The notes under the pieces are model-generated. The model did no database searches and was not told where the DNA came from. It worked only from the letters and a program-made list of their open reading frames with translations. The translations under genes and the position numbers were made by a program. From Paraburkholderia caledonica NBRC 102488 (GTDB lineage: Bacteria > Pseudomonadota > Gammaproteobacteria > Burkholderiales > Burkholderiaceae): a stretch of DNA of 64,000 nucleotides. Of this stretch, positions 1 to 8,337 are shown piece after piece. The stretch is from assembly GCF_000685095.1 (NCBI RefSeq), contig NZ_BAYE01000011.1:124001-188000 (forward strand), read 5' to 3'. Positions within the stretch are counted from its first letter, which is position 1; each line of letters starts with the position of its first letter.

Positions 1-249
1 CTGATCAAGCGCGGCCGAGCGGAAGAGACCCGCATCGTTGACGACCACGTGCGGTTCGCTATCAAGGTTTTTCCAGGTCACGGTCGCCCCGGCTTTGACC
101 GTAAGCGACATCGGCGAGAACATAAAATCTTTGATGACAACAGCGTTGGGCTGCTGAGCTAGCACGACGGCGGACATAACGCACATTGCGATGAGCATCG
201 CCACTCCAACACAGATAACAAAGGCGTAGCGAAAAGTAGTCGTTTGCAT
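1..249 (-). CDS. Cupredoxin-domain exported protein (3' end beyond window)
   Basis: The reading frame opens with ATG at 249 and runs off the left edge (83 codons). Residues 1-32 form a signal peptide or anchor (hydrophobic FVICVGVAMLIAM, then VVLAQQ). The mature part reads VVIKDFMFSPMSLTVKAGAT then VTWKNLDSEPHVV, the start of a small plastocyanin/amicyanin-type blue-copper fold; the His of EPHVV is the expected first copper ligand. The Cys/His/Met ligands would lie beyond the window. GAGGAT lies just upstream of the ATG. It follows the metallophosphoesterase after 33 bp on the same strand and is probably its operon partner. An electron-transfer or copper role in the periplasm is inferred from the family. 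Confidence 0.8.
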   Translation of the reverse strand, partial: MQTTTFRYAFVICVGVAMLIAMCVMSAVVLAQQPNAVVIKDFMFSPMSLTVKAGATVTWKNLDSEPHVVVNDAGLFRSAALDQ

Positions 250-282
250 GATGGGATCCTCGTTGATAGGCATAGTCTTCAG

Positions 283-1230
283 TCAGACGAGCGTCGTATC
301 GGCGAGCGTAGCTCTCACCGGATGCCTCATAATCTTGACGCTCGTTACGCCCAGCATCCGCGGGAGTTCCGCACTGGACACCGTAAGCGGCCCGGGTCCC
401 GGCCCGTTGCCAGCCGTCGGCTGCGGGTAGGCTGTCGAGCGAGCGGTATGGAAAGTCACGTTGCCTTCCACTTTCGATACGATCTGATGGATATGGCCGT
501 TTAGCACGGTCACTGACCCGAAGCGCTTCAGATAACTCATGGCCTGTCCTGCATCGCCAGTACCCCAACCCCACGGTTCGTAGATCGTCCACATCGGCAT
601 GTGCGCGAAGACGACGATCGGCGTGCTGGAAGAGCGGCCCTTGAGATCTTTCTCCAGCCACTCGAGTTGTTCATCGCCCAGACTTCCCAAACCATTAGGC
701 TTGAAGTGCATGACGTTGACGAGACCAACAAAATGCACGCCGTTGTGGTCGAAGCTGTAGTAACCCTTGTTGTCCGACGCTTGACCGAAACGTTTGAAAT
801 ACTCTGCGCCGGGTCCATCAGTGACATCATGCTCGCCCGGCACGGTGTGCAGTTCGGTAATACTCAGGCCCGACATCAACTGCGCCGCGAGGTCGAACTC
901 CTCGGGCCTCGAAAGATGCGTGATGTCACCGGTATGAATCGTCAGCGCCGGTTTAACGGGCATCGCGTTGACGAAGTCGATCGTCTGCTTGAGCGTGCCC
1001 GCGACATCGGGATTCGCTTCCTTCTTGAAGCCGATGTGAGAGTCGCTGATCTGCAGGAAGAGCGGGACTTCTCCCGAGCCTGCTGAAGCGTCTTTGGGTG
1101 TGGCCGCGAGGGCCAAATCCACCGGCGACAGAACACCGCCGGTTAATACGAACACGGTGCCCACGCCACCGAATGCGAGACATTTGAGTACGCCCCGGCG
1201 CGACGGATCGGATGGATGATCTGACGACAT
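283..1230 (-). CDS. Tat-exported metallophosphoesterase
   Basis: 315 aa from ATG 1230, preceded by GAGGTGA. A longer frame exists upstream, but the ECF-type promoter at 1291-1320 lies inside it, so the short start is preferred. The N-terminus has a twin-arginine signal (SRRGVLK plus a hydrophobic stretch, then ALAA). Calcineurin-type metal motifs appear in order: SDSH, HTGD, PGEHD (GEHD in place of the usual GNHD), FAHMP and LNGHIH. The product is a predicted periplasmic di-metal phosphohydrolase of unknown substrate. It lies between the ECF sigma/anti-sigma pair and a cupredoxin and is probably controlled by that sigma factor. Confidence 0.87.
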   Translation of the reverse strand: MSSDHPSDPSRRGVLKCLAFGGVGTVFVLTGGVLSPVDLALAATPKDASAGSGEVPLFLQISDSHIGFKKEANPDVAGTLKQTIDFVNAMPVKPALTIHTGDITHLSRPEEFDLAAQLMSGLSITELHTVPGEHDVTDGPGAEYFKRFGQASDNKGYYSFDHNGVHFVGLVNVMHFKPNGLGSLGDEQLEWLEKDLKGRSSSTPIVVFAHMPMWTIYEPWGWGTGDAGQAMSYLKRFGSVTVLNGHIHQIVSKVEGNVTFHTARSTAYPQPTAGNGPGPGPLTVSSAELPRMLGVTSVKIMRHPVRATLADTTLV

Positions 1231-1290
1231 ATTCACCTCACAATGGAGTTGACGAGGCAGGCGGCTGGACCAGCCGGCTGCGTTCAGTGA

Positions 1291-1320
1291 GTAGACTGCA
1301 GTGGAATTCGATTTATTCCC
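1291..1320 (-). promoter_or_regulatory. Predicted ECF promoter of the metallophosphoesterase-cupredoxin genes
   Basis: Read on the minus strand, GGGAATAA (1320-1313), a 16-nt spacer and GTCTAC (1296-1291). The same element with identical spacing (GGGAATAA-N16-GTCTGC) precedes the ECF sigma gene. A start of transcription near 1284 would give a leader of about 54 nt to the ATG at 1230. Inferred from the match; not tested. Confidence 0.7.
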
Positions 1321-1531
1321 ATGGCGGTCGCTGCGTTGCATTTAGACGCCACGGTTCACCAGGCCATTGCATAGCAGGGATCGAACGCAAGCCATACTGC
1401 TTAGCATGCCGAATTAATGCAGACCGGTTGACGCTGCACGTTTTCGGAATGTTCATGACGACCGGCGTAACAACGCAATGGCCGGGCTCCCATTGCACCG
1501 CTGCAATTACATTGCGCGTGCAGCGCTGCGG
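1321..1531. other. Intergenic gap between metallophosphoesterase and anti-sigma genes
   Basis: About 210 bp upstream of the ECF-type promoter and downstream of the anti-sigma stop. I see no convincing gene; short frames here lack ribosome binding sites. Confidence 0.5.
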
Positions 1532-2323
1532 CTACGAAGCTGGATGCGCAAGCAGAGTCGTTACGAAGCCGTTCAGCTCCGCTTGACCGGCGTCGGAGAT
1601 CGCCCAGTAATTCATTCCCCCGACGCTCCAGTGGGCGACGTGATAACCCTTCTCCTCGTAGATGCGCGGCGGCGGTGCACCTGCATCGTTACCTGGCCAC
1701 ACATAAAGATTGACGGGGTGCAACTTGTAGCGATAGACCATCACCGCAACGGAGCGGCCGTTCAGATAATCGAGCCGGCCACCGATCAGCGGATATCCCT
1801 GCTGCGCGAGGTCGACTACTGGCGGCGCAAAATCGAGCTTCCCGTCGAACCAGGGCTTGACCGTATGCCGGTCCGTAGAGATCACATCGGAAAGATGGTT
1901 GACCTGCAATGAGCGAACATGACTGTCGACGAGTTCCTCCGTCAGTCGCGTCTCGCCGGAGGGCGCCGCGACGAACAGACTCGCGCCTGCCACCAGCGCG
2001 ACAACGCTCAACACCATCGCGCCAACCGGTGACCAACCCAGCGACCGGCCCGCGGACGGCCCGCCTAACTGGTCACGCAGCCGTTGCCAGAGCGGAGGCC
2101 GCCCCGGCAGCGCAGCCTTGATCCGCTTCACTAGCTCCGGCGGTGAATCCATCCGCAAATCGGCCTGCCGGAGTTGCGCGGTGACCTGACGGTCCTGCTC
2201 GTAAATCTGTCGGCATTCCTCGCAGGTTGCGAGGTGGCGTTCGAAATCAAGCGCCTCCGACAGGCTCAGTTCCTCGTCGATATAGCCCGGCAGTAATTGC
2301 AACGCCTGTTCGTGATCCATCAT
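1532..2323 (-). CDS. Zinc-binding anti-sigma factor (ZAS type)
   Basis: 263 aa. Residues 30-37 carry the HxxxCxxC zinc motif of ZAS anti-sigma factors (HLATCEEC), with an upstream His at residue 4. A hydrophobic segment around residues 100-120 (VGAMVLSVVALVAGASLFV) is a likely single membrane span, so the N-terminus can hold the sigma factor in the cytoplasm while the C-terminal 140 residues sense outside. The ATG overlaps the sigma stop as ATGA, preceded by GAGGAGG, so translation is coupled. The signal sensed is unknown. Confidence 0.88.
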   Translation of the reverse strand: MMDHEQALQLLPGYIDEELSLSEALDFERHLATCEECRQIYEQDRQVTAQLRQADLRMDSPPELVKRIKAALPGRPPLWQRLRDQLGGPSAGRSLGWSPVGAMVLSVVALVAGASLFVAAPSGETRLTEELVDSHVRSLQVNHLSDVISTDRHTVKPWFDGKLDFAPPVVDLAQQGYPLIGGRLDYLNGRSVAVMVYRYKLHPVNLYVWPGNDAGAPPPRIYEEKGYHVAHWSVGGMNYWAISDAGQAELNGFVTTLLAHPAS

Positions 2324-2859
2324 GCCTCCTCATCCGTCGGTGCGAGCAGTAATGCGAGTTGCCGGCGCCCGCGCCCGAGGCGAGACATCACAGTGCCCAT
2401 CGGAATGCCCACGATGGCCGCAATTTCCTTGTACGACAAATCTTCCAGTTCGCGCAGCACGATCACTTCGCGGTACTCCAGGCTCAGACTCTGCAATGCC
2501 TTGTGCACCCGTTTCCGGCTTTGACTGCGGATCAGCACAGTTTCCGGGCCATCGTCCCGGTCAGCGGCGCCACTTTCGAGGCTATGCATTTCTTCCTCGA
2601 ACATCGTGGTGTCCGCCGTGTGACTCCGGTTCTGGAGGTACCACGTGTAAAAGGTGTTGCGCACGATGCTCAATAGCCACGCGCGCGCGTCATCCCCGCG
2701 AAACCCGCCAAAGAACCTGAACGCGCGAAGGTACGCCTCCTGGACCACATCCTGTGCATCCTGGTCGTTATGCGTGAGCCAACGCGCAACGTTGAAGGCC
2801 GAATTCATATGAACTAACACGAGCTTCTCGAAGCGCTGCACGGTAATCGGATCGGCCAT
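2320..2859 (-). CDS. ECF-family RNA polymerase sigma factor
   Basis: 179 aa from ATG 2859 (MADPITVQRF). Region 2 is seen in AFNVARWLTHNDQDAQDVVQ followed by EAYLRAFRFF. Region 4 has LSLEYREVIVLRELEDLSYK, then EIAAIVGIPMGTVMSRLGRG with its helix-turn-helix. A TTG 42 bp further upstream would sit almost on the -10 element at 2904, so the ATG is preferred. It is followed by its anti-sigma gene with an ATGA overlap. The adjacent promoter suggests autoregulation. Confidence 0.92.
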   Translation of the reverse strand: MADPITVQRFEKLVLVHMNSAFNVARWLTHNDQDAQDVVQEAYLRAFRFFGGFRGDDARAWLLSIVRNTFYTWYLQNRSHTADTTMFEEEMHSLESGAADRDDGPETVLIRSQSRKRVHKALQSLSLEYREVIVLRELEDLSYKEIAAIVGIPMGTVMSRLGRGRRQLALLLAPTDEEA

Positions 2860-2903
2860 CTCTCGGAATCCCTGCTGTAACGGCAAAGTGTGACCGACCA
2901 ACA

Positions 2904-2933
2904 GCAGACTGCCGGCGTGTCATTTTTATTCCC
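2904..2933 (-). promoter_or_regulatory. Predicted autoregulated ECF promoter of the sigma/anti-sigma operon
   Basis: Minus strand: GGGAATAA (2933-2926), 16-nt spacer, GTCTGC (2909-2904), resembling the RpoE-like pattern GGAAC-N16-GTCT. It matches the element before the metallophosphoesterase gene. The last codon of the upstream LysR remnant overlaps the -35 element. Confidence 0.7.
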
Positions 2934-3450
2934 GAAGTGCAAAATCCATCTGGCGCTCGTACGAGACTAGCCTAACGGCTGCAAAAGGCAAAAGGCGCAA
3001 CGCTGATTGCCTGATTGCTGTGACGTCCGCACCGGTCGTCGCGGGGTCGTCGTACTCCTCGGAAAGACCCAGCGACGCCGTGAGTTCAGGATAGCGCGAG
3101 AGAAACGCCGCCAGCAGCGGCGCGATATAGCGCGGACCGAACAGCGTCGGACCGCAGATGTGCAAACGCCCGGACACTGCCGTCGCGTAGTCGGCAAGTT
3201 CCGCGCGCGCCATTGCCAGATCGCCGAGCACCTGCTTGATGCGCGCGTAGAACTTCTCGCCTGCAGTGGTAAGCCGGCGCTGACGGGCGGTACGCGCAAC
3301 GAGCAGCGTGCCCGCCTCGCGCTCCAGCACCTGCAGCGAGCGGCTGACCGCCTGCAACGACTTGTCGAGCCTTCGTGCGGCGGCAGTCAGGTTGCCCTCT
3401 TCCGCGATCGCGACGAAGGTTTCCAAATCGCGTAACGATCCATTATCCAT
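2926..3450 (-). pseudogene. Truncated LysR-type regulator
   Basis: 174 aa where the family usually has about 300. The N-terminal winged helix-turn-helix is intact (LRDLETFVAIAEEGNLTAAA, then LQVLEREAGTLLVAR) and the first part of the effector domain is present (GRLHICGPTLFGPRYIAPLL). After about residue 130 the sequence drifts (EEYDDPATTGADVTAIRQ) and ends without the second half of the effector domain. No Shine-Dalgarno is visible before ATG 3450. Its stop codon falls on the -35 element of the ECF promoter, which suggests a 3' deletion joined to that operon. It could still make a DNA-binding stub. Confidence 0.65.
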
Positions 3451-3741
3451 TTTTATGGGAGGAAGAGTCAGTTGGCAGACTGATTATCTATCATGGATGT
3501 GCAGGTAGCATGCAGGACATGGTTTTTGCCGGAGCGCATGCCCATGTCAGCGAATGAACTGAATCCATCCGATGTCGCCGCGTCGGCACGCATTCCTCGC
3601 TGCACTGCTGCTCGGTCTCGGCGTGATCGGCGATCAGGCGCTGGGGCGCCGGGCGGTCAATCTGCTCAAGCCGCACCGCCTCCACAATCTGCAAGCGAGC
3701 ACCGGACATGAAACTGCATTCCTAAACCGGAGGACCCGACC
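3451..3741. other. Intergenic region, possible decayed coding DNA
   Basis: About 290 bp between divergent genes. A frame from ATG 3547 encodes an Arg/Ala/Pro-rich string without family features, and another from 3572 begins with a hydrophobic MSPRRHAFLAALLLGLGVIG. Neither has a good ribosome binding site. I call no gene here. Confidence 0.4.
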
Positions 3742-4623
3742 ATGGACGCAACCCGCCGTACCTTCCGCTATCCGACCGTGAGCGTCGATGGCGTCGATAT
3801 TTTCTTTCGCGAGGCCGGCCCGAAGGATGCGCCGACTGTTCTGCTGCTGCATGGCTTTCCGTCATCCTCGCGAATGTACGAACCGCTGATGCCGTTCCTC
3901 GCACGCGAGTTCGATCTGGTCGCACCGGACTATCCGGGCTTCGGCAACAGCGAAGCGCCCTCGCCGGATCGCTACGCGTACACGTTCGACAATCTCGCGC
4001 GATCCATGGAACAGTTCACCGACGCGCTAAGGCTCGATCGTTATGTGCTCTTTATGGCCGACTACGGCGGGCCGGTGGGATTCCGTCTTGCAATGGCAAG
4101 GCCCGAAAAAGTGACCGGCATTGTGGTCCAGAACGCGGTCGCGCATGAGGAGGGGCTCGGACCGTTGTGGGAAACGCGCAAAGCGTTCTGGAAAGACCGC
4201 GCCCAGCACGAAGAGCGCTTATGGCTCAATCTCGCGTCGCCGGACGCATTGAAGCTGCGCCACGTGGGCACGAGTCCCGATCCGCAGCGCTACGATCCGG
4301 ACAACTGGCACGACGAGCAACACTTTCTGGCGCGTCCCGGACAGGCCGCGATCCAGACGGATCTCTTCTACGACTACCGCACGAATCTGGAATCCTATCC
4401 GCGCTGGCAGGCGTGGTTGCGGGAGCACCAGCCGCCGACGCTCGTGACGTGGGGCAAATACGATCCGTCGTTCACGGTGTCGGGCGCGCATGCTTATCAG
4501 CGCGACGTTCCGGACGCGGAAGTGCATGTGCTCGAAGCGGGCCACTTCGCGCTCGAGGAGGCGAGTGATCAGATCGCCGCGCTGACGCTGGACTTTCTTC
4601 GGCGAGTGCATCGAACAGCGTGA
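3742..4623 (+). CDS. Alpha/beta hydrolase, epoxide hydrolase/haloalkane dehalogenase-like
   Basis: 293 aa, ATG preceded by GGAGGACCCGACC. Oxyanion-hole motif LLLHGFPSSSRMYEPL near residues 34-49. The nucleophile elbow is FMADYGGPVGFRLA, with Asp at the usual nucleophile place (D-x-G-G), as in dehalogenases and epoxide hydrolases. TWGKYDPSF carries the acid region and EAGHFALEE the catalytic His. Soluble, no signal peptide. Divergent from the LysR remnant, which may once have controlled it. Substrate not predictable. Confidence 0.85.
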   Translation: MDATRRTFRYPTVSVDGVDIFFREAGPKDAPTVLLLHGFPSSSRMYEPLMPFLAREFDLVAPDYPGFGNSEAPSPDRYAYTFDNLARSMEQFTDALRLDRYVLFMADYGGPVGFRLAMARPEKVTGIVVQNAVAHEEGLGPLWETRKAFWKDRAQHEERLWLNLASPDALKLRHVGTSPDPQRYDPDNWHDEQHFLARPGQAAIQTDLFYDYRTNLESYPRWQAWLREHQPPTLVTWGKYDPSFTVSGAHAYQRDVPDAEVHVLEAGHFALEEASDQIAALTLDFLRRVHRTA

Positions 4624-4719
4624 TGGCGACTTTACAAGAGGGTGCAGCGGTGTCGTGCGTCCCGCGGCTCGCCAGGGTGAACATTTTTAGCTACCTGTAC
4701 CCGACGGTATAGTCAGTTC

Positions 4720-5175
4720 CTAGACCCGCGCCGCGACTTTCTTCACGAAGGTATCAGCCGGCGCCAGCGCGCCTCCATCCGCGCCGCGTAGTGTCACCTT
4801 AGGCACCGGCCTGCCGCTTGCACGATCGATCAACTGCGAGCGCTTTTCGCCGCGTCCGAACAGGTTGCCTTCGCCCCACTGACGCAACGTGACGATCACC
4901 GGAAAGAGCGCTTCGCCCTTCGGCGTCAGGATGTACTCCTGATAGGCGGAGCCGTCCGACGCGGCGACCGCTTCGAGCACCCCCGCTTCGACCAGGCGCC
5001 GCAGCCGGTCCGTCAGTATGTTGCGCGCAATGTCCAGACTCTCCTGGAATTGCCCGAAGCGGCGTACGCCGTCGAATGCGTCACGCACGATCAGCAGCGC
5101 CCACCGGTCTCCGACGATATCAATCGCTCGTGCCACCGGGCACGACGAATCCGCAAGACTTTTACGCGCAGCCAT
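4720..5175 (-). CDS. HxlR-family winged-helix regulator
   Basis: 151 aa from ATG 5175, chosen because AGGAGGTG sits 7 nt upstream. HxlR signature: CPVARAIDIVGDRWALLIVR, then FGQFQESLDIARNILTDRL and LTPKGEALFPVI. The Cys near the N-terminus lies where some HxlR proteins sense oxidants or electrophiles. Divergent from the MFS gene at 5341; the shared 165-bp gap holds the repeated AGTTGCATTTT sequence, so it is probably the repressor of that transporter. Confidence 0.9.
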   Translation of the reverse strand: MAARKSLADSSCPVARAIDIVGDRWALLIVRDAFDGVRRFGQFQESLDIARNILTDRLRRLVEAGVLEAVAASDGSAYQEYILTPKGEALFPVIVTLRQWGEGNLFGRGEKRSQLIDRASGRPVPKVTLRGADGGALAPADTFVKKVAARV

Positions 5176-5258
5176 CTGCAACACCTCCTGTTGACCAAAC
5201 CATTGTCGTTCAGCTCGCGCGCAACACGATGAGATGAAAACTTCGTCACGCCCGAACC

Positions 5259-5312
5259 AGTTGCATTTTAAAACAAGCGTGAATACACTTCATTAAGTTG
5301 CATTTTGCAACT
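5259..5312. promoter_or_regulatory. Repeated operator candidate between hxlR-type and MFS genes
   Basis: AGTTGCATTTT occurs at 5259-5269 and again at 5296-5306 (37 bp apart, about 3.5 helical turns). The second copy is part of a perfect dyad, AGTTGCA-TTT-TGCAACT (5296-5312). The position in a divergent promoter region next to an HxlR gene fits a regulator-binding site. Confidence 0.6.
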
Positions 5313-5340
5313 ACATTTCAGTTTGCGCAAAGGACGATAA

Positions 5341-6585
5341 ATGGATTCTGTATGCACACAGTGCGTTGTGACGGACCGGCCCAGGTCGCCCGAGGTTCAT
5401 GCGGGGCACGCCATACCGGCAGCGCTGGTTCTACTGCTCGCAGTGTGTTGCGCGATGAGCGTCGCCAATGTCTATTACGCGCAACCGCTGCTCGACGCGA
5501 TTGCCGCAGACTTCGGCATCCAGCAGGCAGCGGTCGGCGGGGTGGTCACGGCAACCCAGCTAGGTTGCGCGATGGCGTTGCTGCTGCTCGTCCCGCTCGG
5601 CGATCTCGTGAACCGGAAACGCCTGATCGGTGCGCAACTGATACTGCTGGCCGCCGCATTGACCATGACCGGAATCTCGGGCTCGCCGCTCATGCTGATG
5701 ATCGGCATGGTCGGAGTCGGAATGCTCGGTACCGCCATGACGCAAGGACTCATTGCATACGCAGCGGCGCTGGCGCACGAATCGGAGCGCGGCCGTGTGG
5801 TCGGCGCGGCTCAAAGCGGGGTGGTAATCGGCCTGCTGATAGCTCGCTGCTTCGCGGGCCTCATTACCGATCTGCTCAGCTGGCGGTCCGTCTATCTGAT
5901 ATCGGGGCTGCTGACAATCGTCATGCTGGTCGTGCTGCGGATCGCGCTGCCCACGCCGCGCGTGAACCCCGTCAAAATGAGCTACGCAGAATTGCTACGG
6001 TCGATGGTCACGCTGCTTGCATCGAAACGCGTTCTGCAGGTGCGTGGCACGATCGGGCTCCTCATGTTCGGGGCATTCAGCACCTTCTGGAGCGCTCTTG
6101 TATTACCGCTCAGCGCCCCACCGTTTGCCATGTCGCATACGCAGATCGGCGCCTTCGGGCTGGTCGGCGCAATCGGGGCGTTGGCGGCAGCCAAAGCCGG
6201 GCGCCTTGCCGATCGCGGTCTTGGACAATGGACTACCGGGGCGGCACTCGTCTGCCTGCTCGTGTCGTGGATGCCTATCGGCTTCATGCAGCACAGCATG
6301 CTCGCGTTGATCGCGGGCATTGTGTTGCTCGATATGGGTGGCCAGGCGGTCCACGTCATCAACCAGAGCATGATCTTCCGGCTTCAGCCTGAAGCACAAA
6401 GTCGCCTGGTCGGTTGCTACATGCTTTTTTATTCGGCGGGAAGCGGTCTGGGCGCGGCAGCTTCTACCTACGTATTTGCGCGCACGGGTTGGGCCGGCGT
6501 CTGCGCACTGGGCTTTGCGTTCAGCATCGCCGCGTTCCTGCTGTGGGCTGTCACACTGGTTCTCGCGAAGGTTGCGTCCCGCTAG
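5341..6585 (+). CDS. MFS transporter (drug/metabolite efflux type)
   Basis: 414 aa with about 12 hydrophobic segments, the first at residues 27-45 (AALVLLLAVCCAMSVANVYY). YYAQPLLDAIAADFGIQQA and the loop PLGDLVNRKRLIG are typical of YnfM/arabinose-efflux-like MFS proteins; the loop is a variant of the GxLaDrxGrkr motif. The start at ATG 5341 adds a short polar N-terminus; a start nearer residue 20 is possible. Divergent HxlR regulator, suggesting inducible export of a toxic compound. Confidence 0.87.
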   Translation: MDSVCTQCVVTDRPRSPEVHAGHAIPAALVLLLAVCCAMSVANVYYAQPLLDAIAADFGIQQAAVGGVVTATQLGCAMALLLLVPLGDLVNRKRLIGAQLILLAAALTMTGISGSPLMLMIGMVGVGMLGTAMTQGLIAYAAALAHESERGRVVGAAQSGVVIGLLIARCFAGLITDLLSWRSVYLISGLLTIVMLVVLRIALPTPRVNPVKMSYAELLRSMVTLLASKRVLQVRGTIGLLMFGAFSTFWSALVLPLSAPPFAMSHTQIGAFGLVGAIGALAAAKAGRLADRGLGQWTTGAALVCLLVSWMPIGFMQHSMLALIAGIVLLDMGGQAVHVINQSMIFRLQPEAQSRLVGCYMLFYSAGSGLGAAASTYVFARTGWAGVCALGFAFSIAAFLLWAVTLVLAKVASR

Positions 6586-6840
6586 ATAATTGGGGCTTTC
6601 GTTTCGCAACCGGTCGCTGCCCGGGCAAGCCAACTCGACTTTGAGCGCCGACTTCTTCACCACTATCGGCCAGATCCGGTGAACGGCGCGAGCAAAGGCG
6701 CGGTCGATTGAATCGCCGCACGTTGTTCCACAGTCCTCCGCCGACGCACAGGCAATATGGTGGGCTTGCCGACTCATCCGCTGCTCAAAACGCCCGTACA
6801 CTTATGGTTCCGGACGGACGTCCGCTACGGGAGGCTGCGC

Positions 6841-8112
6841 ATGCCGACGATTGCCCTGATCATCCTGACGGTCGCGGTAACGCTCGCCATCGTGCTCGTC
6901 ATCGCGAATCTGACGAGCGGCGAGAAGAAGATAGAGCACAAGATCGAAAGGCTTTACTCGAGCGACGATCCTCAGTTCACCCGCTCGATGGGGCTGCTCC
7001 TCGGGCCGCCCGTTGTCGGGGGCAATCAATTCCAGGTGCTCGTGAATGGCGACGAGATCTTTCCGTCGATGATGGAAGGCATCCGCTCAGCGCAGCACAC
7101 CATCACCTTCGAAACCTTCATTTACTGGTCTGGCGCTATCGGCGAAAAGATTGCGCATGCATTGTCCGAGAAGGCGCGTGCGGGCGTCGCGGTGCATGTG
7201 CTGCTCGACTGGGTCGGCTCGTCGAAGATGGATAAGCGCTATCTGGAGATGTTGCGCGAGTCGGGGGCCGAAGTCATCCAGTATCACAAGCCGCACTGGA
7301 CGGGCCTCGGCCGCATGAACGATCGCACGCACCGCAAGCTGCTCGTGATCGACGGACGCATCGGCTACACGGGCGGCGTGGGTATCGCCGACGAATGGAC
7401 CGGTCACGCGCAGGACGAGAAGCACTGGCGCGACACACACTTTCGCGTCGCAGGCCCGGCGGTCGGACAGATGCAGGCCGTCTTCATGGACAACTGGGTC
7501 AAGGCAACCGGAAACGTACTGCACGGCTCGCAATACTTTCCAGAGATCGATGCCGCCGGTGACGGCCTTGCGCATATGTTCAGCAGCTCGCCCTCGGGCG
7601 GCAGCGACGACATGCAGCTGATGTACCTCATGGCGATCACCGCCGCGACGCATTCCATCCACCTCTCGAGCGCCTACTTCGTACCCGACAAACTGACGAT
7701 CAACGCGATCGTCGAGGCCGCCAAGCGCGGCGTGAGGGTGCGTGTCGTCACGCCGGGCAAGCATATCGACACGCGCACGGTGCGCGAGGCATCGCGCGCA
7801 TGCTGGGGCGACCTGCTGGCGGCAGGCGTCGAAATGTACGAGTACCAGCCAACCATGTACCACTGCAAGGTGATTGTCGTAGACGAGTATCTGGTGTCGG
7901 TCGGCTCGACCAACTTCGACAGCCGCTCGTTCAAACTCAACGACGAGGCCAATCTCAACATCTACGATCGTGATTTCGCGCGCCGGCAGACAGCGATTTT
8001 CGACGGCGACGTCGTTCACGCGAAACGCATTACACTCGAAGACTGGCGCCGTCGTCCGCTCGTCGAAAAACTGCTGGAACGCACAGTCGCGCTACTCGAT
8101 CCGCAGCTTTGA
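6841..8112 (+). CDS. Phospholipase D/cardiolipin synthase-type protein
   Basis: 423 aa from ATG 6841, with GGGAGG 6-7 nt upstream. One N-terminal membrane span (TIALIILTVAVTLAIVLVI). Two HKD catalytic motifs: HRKLLVIDGRIGYTGG and YHCKVIVVDEYLVSVGSTNF, each with the downstream Gly/Ser-Asn element of PLD transferases. The layout and length fit a ClsB/ClsC-like cardiolipin synthase making cardiolipin from phosphatidylglycerol at the inner membrane. Monocistronic; the 255 bp upstream hold no other gene. Confidence 0.88.
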   Translation: MPTIALIILTVAVTLAIVLVIANLTSGEKKIEHKIERLYSSDDPQFTRSMGLLLGPPVVGGNQFQVLVNGDEIFPSMMEGIRSAQHTITFETFIYWSGAIGEKIAHALSEKARAGVAVHVLLDWVGSSKMDKRYLEMLRESGAEVIQYHKPHWTGLGRMNDRTHRKLLVIDGRIGYTGGVGIADEWTGHAQDEKHWRDTHFRVAGPAVGQMQAVFMDNWVKATGNVLHGSQYFPEIDAAGDGLAHMFSSSPSGGSDDMQLMYLMAITAATHSIHLSSAYFVPDKLTINAIVEAAKRGVRVRVVTPGKHIDTRTVREASRACWGDLLAAGVEMYEYQPTMYHCKVIVVDEYLVSVGSTNFDSRSFKLNDEANLNIYDRDFARRQTAIFDGDVVHAKRITLEDWRRRPLVEKLLERTVALLDPQL

Positions 8113-8337
8113 CGATTGGATCGGCACGCTGCACTTGCCCTGCTTCAACCTGCGGACGACGTGATATGCCGCGGTCCGCCGCTTGCTGCAATCTGCTTTG
8201 AACGGCGCGCCGCCTGAGCTATTGCAGTTCGACGGCTTATAACGCGGCTTTCGGGAGACGCGCTTCATTCCCGGGTAACGGCCGGTCGCAGAACCCGCCC
8301 GGGTCGACAGGAATTCACTTACTTGACTATCTCTCTC

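Noticed and set aside
1231..1341. Longer metallophosphoesterase start
   Set aside because: The ECF-type promoter lies inside this extension and ATG 1230 has GAGGTGA.
2860..2901. Longer sigma-factor start at TTG 2901
   Set aside because: It would start within the -10 region of the predicted promoter; ATG 2859 fits better.
8092..8268. Minus-strand frame ending in the PLD gene, with MKRVSRKPRYKPSNC start
   Set aside because: Overlaps the PLD end by about 20 bp and lacks a clear ribosome binding site; left uncalled.
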